This document shows positions 1-7,869 of a DNA stretch of 41,977 nucleotides, one piece after another. Each line of letters begins with the position of its first letter. Positions within the stretch are counted from its first letter, which is position 1. The stretch comes from Caballeronia arationis (GTDB lineage: Bacteria; Pseudomonadota; Gammaproteobacteria; Burkholderiales; Burkholderiaceae), in contig NZ_FCOG02000056.1 of the NCBI RefSeq assembly GCF_001544975.2, positions 1 through 41,977 of the forward strand, read 5' to 3'. The notes under the pieces are model-generated. The model was not told the origin of the DNA, made no database searches, and worked only from the letters and a program-made list of their open reading frames with translations. The position numbers and the translations under genes are program-made.

Positions 1-47
1 ACAAGCAACATTCTCAGCTAAACCGCCACCGCCTTCAAATCCCTGCC

Positions 48-302
48 TCACCCGAACACCAGTTCCGACCATAACTCTACGCCTGCCTGTTGAAGACGTA
101 ACTGCGCGTGTTCCAGCATGCGGCCGCCCGCTGCTATCAGCTCGTTGCGATGGGCGACGGGAAACGAATAGACCTTGGATTCATCGAGCACGAACGTGAC
201 CCACACGTGCGCCTGCGAATGCTTGGCAATTCCGATCGCTTCCAGCAGCGCCCGTTCCGACGCTTCGCCGCCATTGAAAGCAACCATGATTCTTCGGTAC
301 AT
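48..302 (-). pseudogene. Universal stress protein, truncated after 84 residues
   Basis: The N-terminal half of a single-domain UspA-fold protein is clear: MYRRIMVAFNGG is the first strand plus nucleotide loop, followed by the helix and a VLDESKVY segment. The protein stops with TGA at 48-50. Family members run about 140-150 residues, and the second half, with the G-x2-G-x9-G(S/T) nucleotide-binding motif, is absent. The 47 bases between the stop and the window edge show no recognisable USP continuation in any frame. The ATG at 300-302 has a GGAG ribosome site upstream. It is the last gene of the leftward unit after the alcohol dehydrogenase and BON genes, so it should fall under the FNR promoter. 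It is either a decayed gene or a half-domain protein; I favour decay because the BON gene next to it is also broken. Confidence 0.6.
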
Positions 303-338
303 GGCGTCAGTCTCCGTCGCATAACGGCGCCATGACGG

Positions 339-995
339 TCACCGGACAGCGACTTCAAGGTTGTCGATCACCGCGTGTACACCACGCGTGGACCATGCAG
401 CGCCGCGCGCCGCATCGCGTTCGGCGCAGGTACCGACTGTCCCCGAGAGCGTGACGGTGCCATCGCGTACGTCGACGGCAATGTGATGCGCTTCGCGCTC
501 GGCGTGCCGCTTGAGCGCACGCACGATTTGGTCGCCCACATCGCCCGCAGCGAAGCCTGGCCGCACGCAAATGAGGTTGTCCACTGCGGTGACGCCACGC
601 AGGTGAGCGATATGACGCGACGCCATGTCGCTCTGGAAGGCGGAATCCACCTCCCCGCGCAGCGTGACCCCGCCCTATTCGACCTGAAGCTTCACTGCGT
701 CAGCGCGCAATCCCACCGTCCAGCGCAGTACCGACTGCGCTGCATGAGCGATCTCTTCGTCGTCGCGTACCTCTGCATTGGGCAGGCGCACGTCCATCTC
801 GACGACCACGGCCTTCACTCCCGAGACGCGCTGCGCCGCCACCTCGGCGGCAAGCTTTTCGGCGTAACTCGCCGGATGACCGGAGAGCGTGACGACGCCA
901 TCGCGAACCTCGACACCGATATGCGTCGCGTCGACGTCTGGTGTCCAGTCCAGTTCTTCTTCCACGTCCTGCTTCAGTTTCATGTCGGTTTTCAT
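339..995 (-). pseudogene. Three-BON-domain protein interrupted by an in-frame amber codon
   Basis: The reading frame from ATG 995 encodes a BON-domain protein (OsmY type, envelope or phospholipid association). BON unit one is at about residues 10-75 (VEVRDGVVTLSGH), unit two at about 80-145, and unit three at about 150-218 (VDVRDGTVTLSG). A TAG at 675-677 is codon 107 and falls in the middle of unit two. The same frame then continues with GGVTLRGEVDSAF, exactly the residues expected after the break, down to the TGA at 339-341. No frameshift is needed: one base makes the difference. A downstream ATG at 648-650 could restart the second half. The ATG at 995 is preceded by GGAGGCGTGCAA. It lies 27 bases after the alcohol dehydrogenase gene in the same unit. 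It is either a true nonsense mutation, a sequencing error, or a read-through codon. Confidence 0.8.
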
Positions 996-1022
996 TGCAC
1001 GCCTCCTGCTTATTTCGTCGGT

Positions 1023-2063
1023 TCACGCCGCTTCGATGATGACTTTCAGCGCTCCCGTTTCCGCTGCACGCTGGAAGGTGTCGTAGGCATTCAGGATGTC
1101 CTCCAGCGGGAAGCGGTGCGTGATGAGCTTGTTCGGCGCAAGACGGCCCGCGCGCACAGTCTTGAGCAGCATCGGCGTGCTGACGGTGTCGACCAGCCGT
1201 GTCGTGATCGTGATGTTGCGGTCCCACAGCGTGTCAAGATGCAAGTCCGCCTTCGTGCCGTGCACGCCGACATTGGCGATCGTGCCACCCGCGGCGATGA
1301 TCGCCTGGCACAGCTCGAAGGTCGCCGGCACGCCGACCGCCTCGATCGCGCAATCGACGCCCGCGCCGTCGGTGAGCTTCATGATTTCGGCGACCGGGTC
1401 GGTCCGCGCGATGTCGATGCACGCGTCGGCGCCGAACGTGTGCGCCACCTCGAGCCGGTTCGCATCGCGGTCGATCATGACGATCAGCGCGGGCGCGTAG
1501 AACTGCGCCGTGAGCAGCGCCGCAAGCCCGATCGGTCCCGCCCCGACGATTGCGACGGTGCTCCCCGGCTGCACCTTGCCGTTGAGCACGCCGCATTCGA
1601 AACCGGTCGGGAGGATGTCGGAGAGCATCACGAGCGCCTCTTCCTCGACGCCCGGTGGCACAGGATAAAGACTCGTATCGGCGTGCGGGATGCGCACGTA
1701 CTCGGCTTGCGTGCCGTCGATACGGTTGCCGAGAATCCAGCCGCCCGTCGCGCAATGGGAATACATGCCGCGGCGGCAAAAGTCACACTTTCCGCACGAG
1801 GAGATGCACGAGATCAGCACCTGATCGCCCGCCTTGAACGCGGCGACCGCCGATCCCGCCTGCTCGATCACGCCGACACCTTCGTGCGCGAGTATCCGGC
1901 CCGGCTCGCAGCTCGGCACATCGCCTTTGAGGATGTGCAGGTCGGTGCCGCAGATCGTCGTGCGGGTGATCTTTACGATCGCGTCCGTAGGGGCGGCGAG
2001 TTGCGGCATGGGCCGCTCGTCGAGCGATTTGCGGCCGGGCCCGTGGTAAACGAGTGCCTTCAT
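1023..2063 (-). CDS. Zinc-dependent medium-chain alcohol dehydrogenase
   Basis: This 346-residue protein oxidises or reduces an alcohol/aldehyde pair with NAD(P). The catalytic zinc ligands are C38 (in ICGTDLH) and H60-E61 (in AHEGVG). The structural zinc cysteines are C90, C93, C96 and C104. The Rossmann motif GAGPIGLAAL follows in the middle. Length and layout are full for the family. I start at ATG 2061-2063 (MKALVYHG, the usual family start) because GGTGGAG lies just upstream; a GTG at 2075 in the same frame is inside that ribosome site. It is the first gene of the leftward unit. A perfect FNR box is centred 41.5 bases before the predicted start of transcription, so induction under low oxygen is likely. 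The substrate is not evident; ethanol or acetaldehyde turnover under oxygen limitation is a reasonable guess. Confidence 0.9.
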   Translation of the reverse strand: MKALVYHGPGRKSLDERPMPQLAAPTDAIVKITRTTICGTDLHILKGDVPSCEPGRILAHEGVGVIEQAGSAVAAFKAGDQVLISCISSCGKCDFCRRGMYSHCATGGWILGNRIDGTQAEYVRIPHADTSLYPVPPGVEEEALVMLSDILPTGFECGVLNGKVQPGSTVAIVGAGPIGLAALLTAQFYAPALIVMIDRDANRLEVAHTFGADACIDIARTDPVAEIMKLTDGAGVDCAIEAVGVPATFELCQAIIAAGGTIANVGVHGTKADLHLDTLWDRNITITTRLVDTVSTPMLLKTVRAGRLAPNKLITHRFPLEDILNAYDTFQRAAETGALKVIIEAA

Positions 2064-2104
2064 CTCGATCTCCACCAGGTTGGGGAACGTTCCGGGACGC
2101 CACC

Positions 2105-2110
2105 AATCTA
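2105..2110 (-). promoter_or_regulatory. -10 element of the leftward FNR-dependent promoter
   Basis: Read on the minus strand this is TAGATT, matching TANNNT. Transcription would begin near 2098, which puts the centre of the FNR box (2139.5) at about -41.5. That is the classic class II activation spacing for FNR. The leader before the dehydrogenase ATG is about 35 bases. Confidence 0.6.
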
Positions 2111-2132
2111 GGCTCCGCGCCCACGCTGGCGG

Positions 2133-2146
2133 TTGATCTACATCAA
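2133..2146. promoter_or_regulatory. FNR box 1 (leftward promoter)
   Basis: TTGATCTACATCAA is a perfect match to the FNR consensus TTGAT-N4-ATCAA. It sits between the divergent alcohol dehydrogenase and USP genes. Its distance from the leftward -10 element fits activation of the dehydrogenase-BON-USP unit. The FNR protein encoded at 8300-9076 carries the E-x-x-S-R recognition helix that reads this sequence. Confidence 0.88.
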
Positions 2147-2180
2147 GCGCACGGGGCCGCGAATACGGAACCGGCGCCGA

Positions 2181-2194
2181 TTGATCTGGATCAA
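2181..2194. promoter_or_regulatory. FNR box 2 (rightward promoter)
   Basis: TTGATCTGGATCAA is a second perfect FNR box, 48 bases centre to centre from the first. Its centre at 2187.5 lies 41.5 bases before the start of transcription predicted from the TAGAGT element at 2216-2221, so it should activate the rightward USP gene. Confidence 0.88.
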
Positions 2195-2215
2195 GTGCGC
2201 CACGCAGTGCGCTCG

Positions 2216-2221
2216 TAGAGT
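2216..2221 (+). promoter_or_regulatory. -10 element of the rightward FNR-dependent promoter
   Basis: TAGAGT matches TANNNT and predicts a transcription start near 2228-2229. No good -35 hexamer is present; its place is taken by FNR box 2, as expected at a class II promoter. Confidence 0.55.
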
Positions 2222-2277
2222 CGATTCAAGCCGAGTGCGGATGTCCGCACCCCAACCGTATCGACCGGAGATGTGCG

Positions 2278-3117
2278 ATGAGCTACAAAAGTATCGTTGT
2301 CCACCTCGACGCCAGTGAGCGCGCCCATGCGCGCCTGGAACTCGCGTTGCGCCTCGCGAAGCGCTTTGATGCGCATCTGACCGGGCTCTATGCCGTCTTC
2401 ACGCCCGAGACGCGCTCGTTCTATGTGATGGCGGGCTCGGCCGCCTACTTCGAAGCGCACGACGCGTCGCGCCGCGAGCGGCGTGGCGCCCTCGAACGCC
2501 TCTTCCATGCGGAAGTCGCCCGCGCCTGCATCAAGGGAGAATGGGTCGATGCGCAGGGTGACACGAATCTCGCGGTGCCCCGCGCGGGCCGCTGCGCGGA
2601 TCTGATCGTCGCGGGACAGGACGATCCGAACGACCCCGAGTCGTACATCGGCAACCGCTTCCCCGAAACGCTCGTGATGTCCGCCGGCAGGCCCGTATTG
2701 CTCGTGCCGTACACGGGCTTTTTCCCGTCAGTGGGCGAACGGGTAATGATCGCCTGGGATGGCAGCCGCGAAGCCACCCGTGCCGTGCACGACGCGCTGC
2801 CGCTCATCAAGAAGGCGAAGCACGTCACCCTCGTCACCATCGATTCAGCAAGGGACGATGCGCCGGGCGCACGCATCCCGGGCGCGGACATCGCCACGAG
2901 CATCGCGCGCCACGGCGTGAAGGTGGAGGTCTGCGCGATGGAAGAGTCGTCGGGCAGTTCCGCGGGCGAACGCTTGTTGTCGCGCGCCGCCGACCTGAGT
3001 GCGGATCTGATCGTCATGGGCTGCTACGGCCACTCGCGCTGGCAGGAACTCGTGCTCGGCGGAGCGACCCGCACCGTAGTTGCTTCGATGACCGTGCCTG
3101 TCCTGATGTCGCATTGA
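2278..3117 (+). CDS. Tandem-domain universal stress protein
   Basis: This 279-residue protein carries two UspA folds. The first is at about residues 1-145 (MSYKSIVVHLDAS). The second is at about 155-279 (VMIAWDGSREATRAV) and ends with MGCYGHSRWQELVLGGATR, the nucleotide-binding G-x2-G-type segment, then VPVLMSH. The first domain lacks a clean nucleotide motif, which is common in tandem USPs. It is a cytoplasmic stress and survival protein with no known catalytic role. It is the first gene of the rightward unit, behind FNR box 2, so it should rise as oxygen falls. It shares layout and the VPVLMSH ending with the protein at 3655-4482, indicating duplication. Confidence 0.88.
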   Translation: MSYKSIVVHLDASERAHARLELALRLAKRFDAHLTGLYAVFTPETRSFYVMAGSAAYFEAHDASRRERRGALERLFHAEVARACIKGEWVDAQGDTNLAVPRAGRCADLIVAGQDDPNDPESYIGNRFPETLVMSAGRPVLLVPYTGFFPSVGERVMIAWDGSREATRAVHDALPLIKKAKHVTLVTIDSARDDAPGARIPGADIATSIARHGVKVEVCAMEESSGSSAGERLLSRAADLSADLIVMGCYGHSRWQELVLGGATRTVVASMTVPVLMSH

Positions 3118-3151
3118 ACGCACTTTGTCTTCCGGACCAACGAGGCCATCC

Positions 3152-3658
3152 ATGTACAGCCGAATCCTTGTTCCCATCGACGGCAGCGCAATCGCGAGCC
3201 ATGCGCTCGACGAGGCACTGAAGATCGCACGCGCGAACGGCTCCGAAGTGCAGCCGCTCTTCGTAATCGACACGCCGCCTGTCAGCGGCGAGGCGAGCGC
3301 CGCCTTCTATGTCGATATCCGCGACGCGTTCGCGAAGGAAGGCGCCGCGGTCGCCGCCGAGGCGGCCGCGCGCCTGAAGCAGGCGGGCGTGCCGGGCGCG
3401 CCGCGCGTGGCCGAGGTCGAACTGACCGGCGACGACATCGCACACCGCATTCTCAAGACAGCAGAGGAATATGGCGCCGATCTTGTGGTGCTGGGCACGC
3501 ATGGACGGCGCGGCTGGCGGCGGCTCGTGCTCGGCAGCGTGGCTGAACATTTCCTGCGCCTCTCTCGCTGCCCGGTTTTGCTGGTCCCGGCCCGCACGGT
3601 CGAGACGCACGCCGACGCCGCGCAGGATCGGTCCAACCCGCAAAAGGAGCCGTCATGA
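3152..3658 (+). CDS. Single-domain universal stress protein
   Basis: This 168-residue UspA-family protein opens with MYSRILVPIDGS. It carries the nucleotide-binding motif GTHGRRGWRRLVLGS followed by AEHFLRLSRCPVLLVPA near residues 118-150. It ends in a charged tail of about 20 residues beyond the fold. I start at ATG 3152 rather than the in-frame TTG at 3125, because the USP fold starts there and GAGG lies upstream. It follows the first USP by 34 bases and overlaps the next in ATGA, so it is in the same low-oxygen unit. The motif suggests it binds ATP, unlike many UspA-class relatives. Confidence 0.88.
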   Translation: MYSRILVPIDGSAIASHALDEALKIARANGSEVQPLFVIDTPPVSGEASAAFYVDIRDAFAKEGAAVAAEAAARLKQAGVPGAPRVAEVELTGDDIAHRILKTAEEYGADLVVLGTHGRRGWRRLVLGSVAEHFLRLSRCPVLLVPARTVETHADAAQDRSNPQKEPS

Positions 3659-4482
3659 GCTGGAAAACCGTGTTGGTCCATATCGACGACGGCCGCCGCA
3701 GTGATGTGCGCGTCGAATTTGCCTTCGATCTCGCGCGCCGCTTCGATGCGCATGTGATCGGCCTGTATGTCGTGTGTCAGGACCTGTTGCACCCGCTGTT
3801 CAATCCCGGCGAAAGCGTCCATCTGGCGACGAACGAGAAGCAGCACGCCGCATGGCGCGAGCGAGCGCAGCAAGCGTTCGAGGCGGCGGCACGGCGCGCG
3901 GGCAGCAGCGCGGAATGGCGCGCGCCCGCAGGTGCAGCAATCGACACCGCGATCCTGCTTGCGCGTCACGCGGACGTGCTGGTGCTCGGGCAGGAAGATC
4001 ATGACGATCCCGCGGCGTTCGTCGCGAAGCATTTCGTCGAGGATGTCGTGACGGCGAGCGGCCGCCCGGCTGTGATCGTGCCGCGCTCGGGGCAGATCAG
4101 GACCTTCGGCGAGAACGTGCTAGTCGCGTGGGACGACAGCCGCGAAGCGGCCCGCGCCCTCGCCGATGCGTTGCCTCTCCTTGAACGAGCGCGCTTTGTC
4201 GAAGTCGTGAGCGTCGAGCGTCACCACGACGACCAGGCGCCTGCCGGTATAGACGTCGCCGCCTATCTCGAACGGCACAAGGTGCGCGCGAGCTTCTCTT
4301 CGATGCCGCGCGGCTCGGGCCTCGGCACGGGCGCGACCATGCTCGCGAAGGCAAACGACGTGCACGCCGACCTGCTGGTAATGGGCGCTTACGCGCACTC
4401 GCGCGGTTTCGAGCGGGTACTGGGCGGCGTCACGCGCACGATGCTCGAATCGGCCACGCTGCCGGTGCTGATGTCTCATTGA
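3655..4482 (+). CDS. Tandem-domain universal stress protein
   Basis: This 275-residue protein has two USP folds, about 1-145 and 155-275. The second begins VLVAWDDSREAARAL and ends MGAYAHSRGFERVLGGVTR, then LPVLMSH. The segment LARHADVLVLGQEDHDDPAAF marks the end of the first fold. Its start codon overlaps the stop of the preceding USP (ATGA), and GGAG stands upstream, so the two are translationally coupled. It is a paralogue of the protein at 2278-3117, and both belong to the FNR-controlled unit. Confidence 0.87.
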   Translation: MSWKTVLVHIDDGRRSDVRVEFAFDLARRFDAHVIGLYVVCQDLLHPLFNPGESVHLATNEKQHAAWRERAQQAFEAAARRAGSSAEWRAPAGAAIDTAILLARHADVLVLGQEDHDDPAAFVAKHFVEDVVTASGRPAVIVPRSGQIRTFGENVLVAWDDSREAARALADALPLLERARFVEVVSVERHHDDQAPAGIDVAAYLERHKVRASFSSMPRGSGLGTGATMLAKANDVHADLLVMGAYAHSRGFERVLGGVTRTMLESATLPVLMSH

Positions 4483-4574
4483 GCGCGCGGCGCGACGCCC
4501 TACGACACATCTGGCGGGAGGCTCGCCGCCTTCGGGCTCTGGAATGTTCCGACAACCGATCGCATCGGGGCGCC

Positions 4575-5780
4575 ATGCATTCGTCCATTCGCAGCCGGGC
4601 AGAGACGTCTCCCGGCATCTATCCCGCCGCTGAATGGTTCGTCGAAGCCTTTGGAGCGAAAGCCGTCAGCGCCTGGATCGAAAACCATGCTGCGCCAGGC
4701 TGGTGGCAGCCCGTTGCCCTGAGCATCGGCCTGCCGGCACCGCGCACGGTCGAATGCTCCGCCCCGAGCCCGTGCCTGTCGCAGCTCGAAGCGGAGATGG
4801 CGCTCTATCGTGCAGCGCGAAGAGAGCCCGCGGATGTGCTCGAAATGGAATGGTCGTCGGGCGTGACGTCGCGCTCGCCGGCCGCGCTTACCGGCCTGCG
4901 CGATGCCGTCGAACGGCATTTCAGGCTCACGGCCAATGCGAACCGCGTGGCCGTCATCGATCCGTCCGACATTACCGAAGCCTCCCTCGCGACGCTGCAT
5001 GCGCTCGGCTCGACCACGTGGCGCGTCCTGTCGCATGGGGACGGTCTCGCGGCCGCTGCTGTCATCACGGCAGCGCGACGGCTCGGATTCGCACGGATCG
5101 AGGCCAGCGTATCTGCCGCGCCCGCCCGCCGTGGCTGTCAGCGCGAAGCCGACCGCCTGATCGAGCGGCTGATCGTTGCCGAGCCCGATCGCATCGTGCT
5201 CCCGTCGGCATATATGGGCGACGTCGCACAACGGCTTATCGGCTCCGGCTATTCCTGCGTCGCGCGCAATACGTTCGCACCGGCGCCGGGCCAAAGCGCC
5301 GGGCCTCGTCGCCCGGGCTTCGCCAGCAGCCAGCCTTTCGGGTACTCGATGCGCTCGGCAGGTTCCGTGATAGCACTCGGCCAGCGCTCGATCGGCCGGA
5401 TCGGGCCGCTGTCCTATCAGAATCACCGTGTGCCGCGCGCGTATTCCTCCGCGCTCGAAGAGCGGACTTTGCCCATCGAACGCGGATTGCTGCTGACGCA
5501 GGACGACATCGTGCGCGGCGAGGTGATCGCGTGCCTGTCGGCGGATTTCTTCGTCGACGTTGCGATGTTCGAGGCTACCTGTGGCATCGACTTCCACCGC
5601 TACTTCAACGCCGAATGGAACGCGCTGCGCGATTTCGAGCGCGCGGGCGCACTGGTAGCCGATGCTGCCCATCTCGCACTCACGCCGGCGGGGCGCCTCG
5701 TCTGCGACGATGTCTGCCGGATCTTCGACCGGCGGACCCGCATGCTCACCGAAGCCTGCACGCGCCCTCGTCTGCTCTGA
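4575..5780 (+). CDS. HemN-like protein lacking the radical-SAM cysteines
   Basis: The protein follows oxygen-independent coproporphyrinogen III oxidase (HemN) from end to end. YPAAEWFVEAFG matches the N-terminal arm. ALGQRSIGRIG and YSSALEERTLPIERGLLLTQDD match the core. The C-terminal HemN domain is present (VIACLSADFFVDVAMFEATC, then TPAGRLVCDDVCRIFD). The family's CxxxCxxC cluster, which should follow the first barrel strand, is gone: the position reads LSIGLPAPRTVECSAPSPC, with no C-x3-C-x2-C. It therefore should not bind the catalytic 4Fe-4S cluster or cleave SAM. I start at ATG 4575 with GGGG upstream (401 residues); a TTG at 4479 overlapping the USP stop would add 32 residues. It could be a haem or porphyrin-binding partner, chaperone or regulator. 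Function is not assigned. Confidence 0.72.
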   Translation: MHSSIRSRAETSPGIYPAAEWFVEAFGAKAVSAWIENHAAPGWWQPVALSIGLPAPRTVECSAPSPCLSQLEAEMALYRAARREPADVLEMEWSSGVTSRSPAALTGLRDAVERHFRLTANANRVAVIDPSDITEASLATLHALGSTTWRVLSHGDGLAAAAVITAARRLGFARIEASVSAAPARRGCQREADRLIERLIVAEPDRIVLPSAYMGDVAQRLIGSGYSCVARNTFAPAPGQSAGPRRPGFASSQPFGYSMRSAGSVIALGQRSIGRIGPLSYQNHRVPRAYSSALEERTLPIERGLLLTQDDIVRGEVIACLSADFFVDVAMFEATCGIDFHRYFNAEWNALRDFERAGALVADAAHLALTPAGRLVCDDVCRIFDRRTRMLTEACTRPRLL

Positions 5781-5903
5781 ACGGTGCTGGTGCGAACAGC
5801 ATCAATCGGCGAAAATCGACGCCAAGCGTACGGCGTGTGCAGCATGCCAAACGCATGCGCGAATTTCCCGACGAACCGGGCACCGCTTCCCAACGAGGAT
5901 CTC

Positions 5904-7112
5904 ATGAGCGTTCACGGCAAACAGCGCTCGCGCACCGCGCTCCTTTCGAGCGGACTTGCCGCACTGCTCGCAGGCGGCGCCGCGTATGCGCTCGCCCGGC
6001 AACGCAGCGGTGAGGCGCGTGCGCAATCCACGCGTAACGAGGCGCGCATGCAGGCAATCGTGCGCTCGTCGATGGAGGCGATCATTACGATCGATGAAAC
6101 GCAGCGCATCATCATCTTCAATCCGACGGCCCAGAAGCTGTTTCGTTGCGCGGCCGAGGACGCGCTCGGCGCACCGCTCTCGCGCTTCATCCCCCAACGC
6201 TTTCGCGAAGCGCACGCCCGCCACGTCACGCAATTTGGCGTCACCGGGGTCTCGGACCGGCAAATGGGGCGGCAGCTCGTGCTGTTCGGCCTGCGCGCCG
6301 ACGGGGAGGAGTTTCCGATCGAAGCATCGATATCGCAGATCGATGACGGCAACGGCAAGCTCTATACGGTCATGCTGCGCGACGTCACCGAACGCGTCAA
6401 AGCGGACGAAGCGCTCAGGCGCTCGCGCGAGGAACTGCGAGAACTGTCGGCGAATCTGCAGAACGTGCGCGAGGAGGAGAAGAGCCGTATCGCGCGGGAG
6501 TTGCACGACGATCTCGGCCAGCAACTGACCGCGCTGAAGATGGACCTGTCGTCGGTCGAGGCGGCGCTGGGTGGCGAGGCACCGCCGATTTCCGGGATCG
6601 TCGGGCAGTTGCGCGGCATGCGCCAGCTGGTCGACCGGACGGTGGCCTCGGTGCGCCGCATCGCAGCGGACCAGCGTCCCGTGATGCTCGATGACCTCGG
6701 TCTCCTGCCCGCCATCGACTGGCTGGCCGACGACTTCACGAACCGCTATGGGGTCGAAGTCGAGCGCCGCATCGACGTGGGCGATATCGCGTTCAGCCCG
6801 CCCGCCGCGACCGCCCTGTTTCGCATCGTGCAGGAGGCGCTAACCAACGTCGCCCGCCACGCCGATGCCACGCGCGTCACGCTCGACATGTGCATCGACG
6901 CCGGAGATTGCGTGCTCACCATCACCGACGACGGGCGGGGCAGTCCGCCGCCGCACGGTCCGCGCGGCAAGTCGTTCGGCCTCATCGGCATGCGCGAGCG
7001 AGCGCGCATGCTGGGCGGTTCGGTGTCCGTCCGCACGGCCGAGGGCGAAGGCTTCACGCTTATCGTGACATTGCCGCTGGAAGGCGTGCAGCATGAGGAA
7101 ACGCAACCATGA
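5904..7112 (+). CDS. Membrane-anchored PAS sensor histidine kinase (NarX/DegS type)
   Basis: This 402-residue kinase has one hydrophobic segment at 11-30 and a PAS domain at about 48-165. A HisKA_3 dimerisation domain holds the phospho-accepting H201 (EKSRIARELHDDLGQQL). An HATPase domain follows, with its N box near ALTNVARHADA and glycine loop at DDGRGS. In the PAS domain RFREAHARHVTQFGVTG aligns with the haem-binding segment of FixL, and H104 stands at the haem-ligand position, so oxygen sensing is possible though not shown. I start at ATG 5904 with GAGG upstream; a GTG at 5784 would add 40 residues of poor quality. The stop overlaps the start of the response regulator (ATGA), a classical kinase-regulator pair. 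Confidence 0.88.
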   Translation: MSVHGKQRSRTALLSSGLAALLAGGAAYALARQRSGEARAQSTRNEARMQAIVRSSMEAIITIDETQRIIIFNPTAQKLFRCAAEDALGAPLSRFIPQRFREAHARHVTQFGVTGVSDRQMGRQLVLFGLRADGEEFPIEASISQIDDGNGKLYTVMLRDVTERVKADEALRRSREELRELSANLQNVREEEKSRIARELHDDLGQQLTALKMDLSSVEAALGGEAPPISGIVGQLRGMRQLVDRTVASVRRIAADQRPVMLDDLGLLPAIDWLADDFTNRYGVEVERRIDVGDIAFSPPAATALFRIVQEALTNVARHADATRVTLDMCIDAGDCVLTITDDGRGSPPPHGPRGKSFGLIGMRERARMLGGSVSVRTAEGEGFTLIVTLPLEGVQHEETQP

Positions 7113-7762
7113 CGACCCGAGTCCTCATCGCCGACGATCACGCGCTGGTGCGCGACGGCTTGCGGCACATCCTGGCCAATGCGTCCGGCTTCGAGGTTGC
7201 CGGCGAGGCGAGCGATGGTGCCGGCACCCTCGCCCTCGTGCGCTCGACGGCGGCGCAAGTGCTCGTGCTCGATCTCTCGATGCCGGGGCGAAACGGCATC
7301 GAACTCATCAGACAGATCCGGGACGAGAAGCCCGCACTGCGTATCCTCGTGCTTACGATGCATGCCGAGCAGCAGTATGCGGCCCGCGCGTTCAAGGCCG
7401 GCGCTGCGGGTTACCTGACCAAGGAGAGCGCGAGCGCCGAACTGGTTGCAGCGGTCACCAAGGTCGCAGCGGGCGGGGTGTACGTGAGCCTCGCGATGGC
7501 CGAACGATTCGCGCAAAGTCTGAACGAACCCGCCGATACGCTGCCGCATCAACGGCTGTCGGACCGCGAGTTCGACGTGTTCCGGCGTATCTGCGCCGGC
7601 GAGACGATCACCGAGATCGGCGAAGCACTGTGTCTGAGCGGCAAGACGGTCAGTACTTACAAGGCGCGCATCCTCGAAAAAATGCAGATGCCGCACGAAG
7701 CCGCGCTAGTGCGCTACGCGGTGCGCCACAAGCTCTTCGACGACAGCGACGACGAACTGTGA
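7109..7762 (+). CDS. NarL/FixJ-family response regulator
   Basis: This 217-residue regulator is the partner of the preceding kinase. Its receiver domain has the acidic pair D9-D10, phosphorylation site D55 (VLVLDLSMPG) and K105 near GYLTKESA. The LuxR-type helix-turn-helix covers about 150-210 (LSDREFDVFRRICAGETITE, then LSGKTVSTYKARILEKM). It starts at ATG 7109, overlapping the kinase stop by four bases. It should bind DNA as a dimer once phosphorylated. Its targets are not visible here, but its place between FNR-controlled stress genes and the FNR gene suggests it tunes the same low-oxygen response. Confidence 0.92.
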   Translation: MTTRVLIADDHALVRDGLRHILANASGFEVAGEASDGAGTLALVRSTAAQVLVLDLSMPGRNGIELIRQIRDEKPALRILVLTMHAEQQYAARAFKAGAAGYLTKESASAELVAAVTKVAAGGVYVSLAMAERFAQSLNEPADTLPHQRLSDREFDVFRRICAGETITEIGEALCLSGKTVSTYKARILEKMQMPHEAALVRYAVRHKLFDDSDDEL

Positions 7763-7869
7763 CGCGTCTCATGTCGTGTAAGGAACGCCCTACACGTCTT
7801 CCCGAATCCCTACGCCAGCTTCGTCCATCCCCGATTTAATTTTGAGATAGCGCGTCCAATAATGGGCGC

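Noticed and set aside
375..2111. A 578-codon open frame on the plus strand
   Set aside because: It lies antisense to the dehydrogenase and BON genes, is rich in Arg, His and Asp as GC-rich antisense frames are, and shows no domain.
4634..6013. A 459-codon plus-strand frame
   Set aside because: It overlaps the HemN-like gene in another frame, is arginine-rich, and has no recognisable family.
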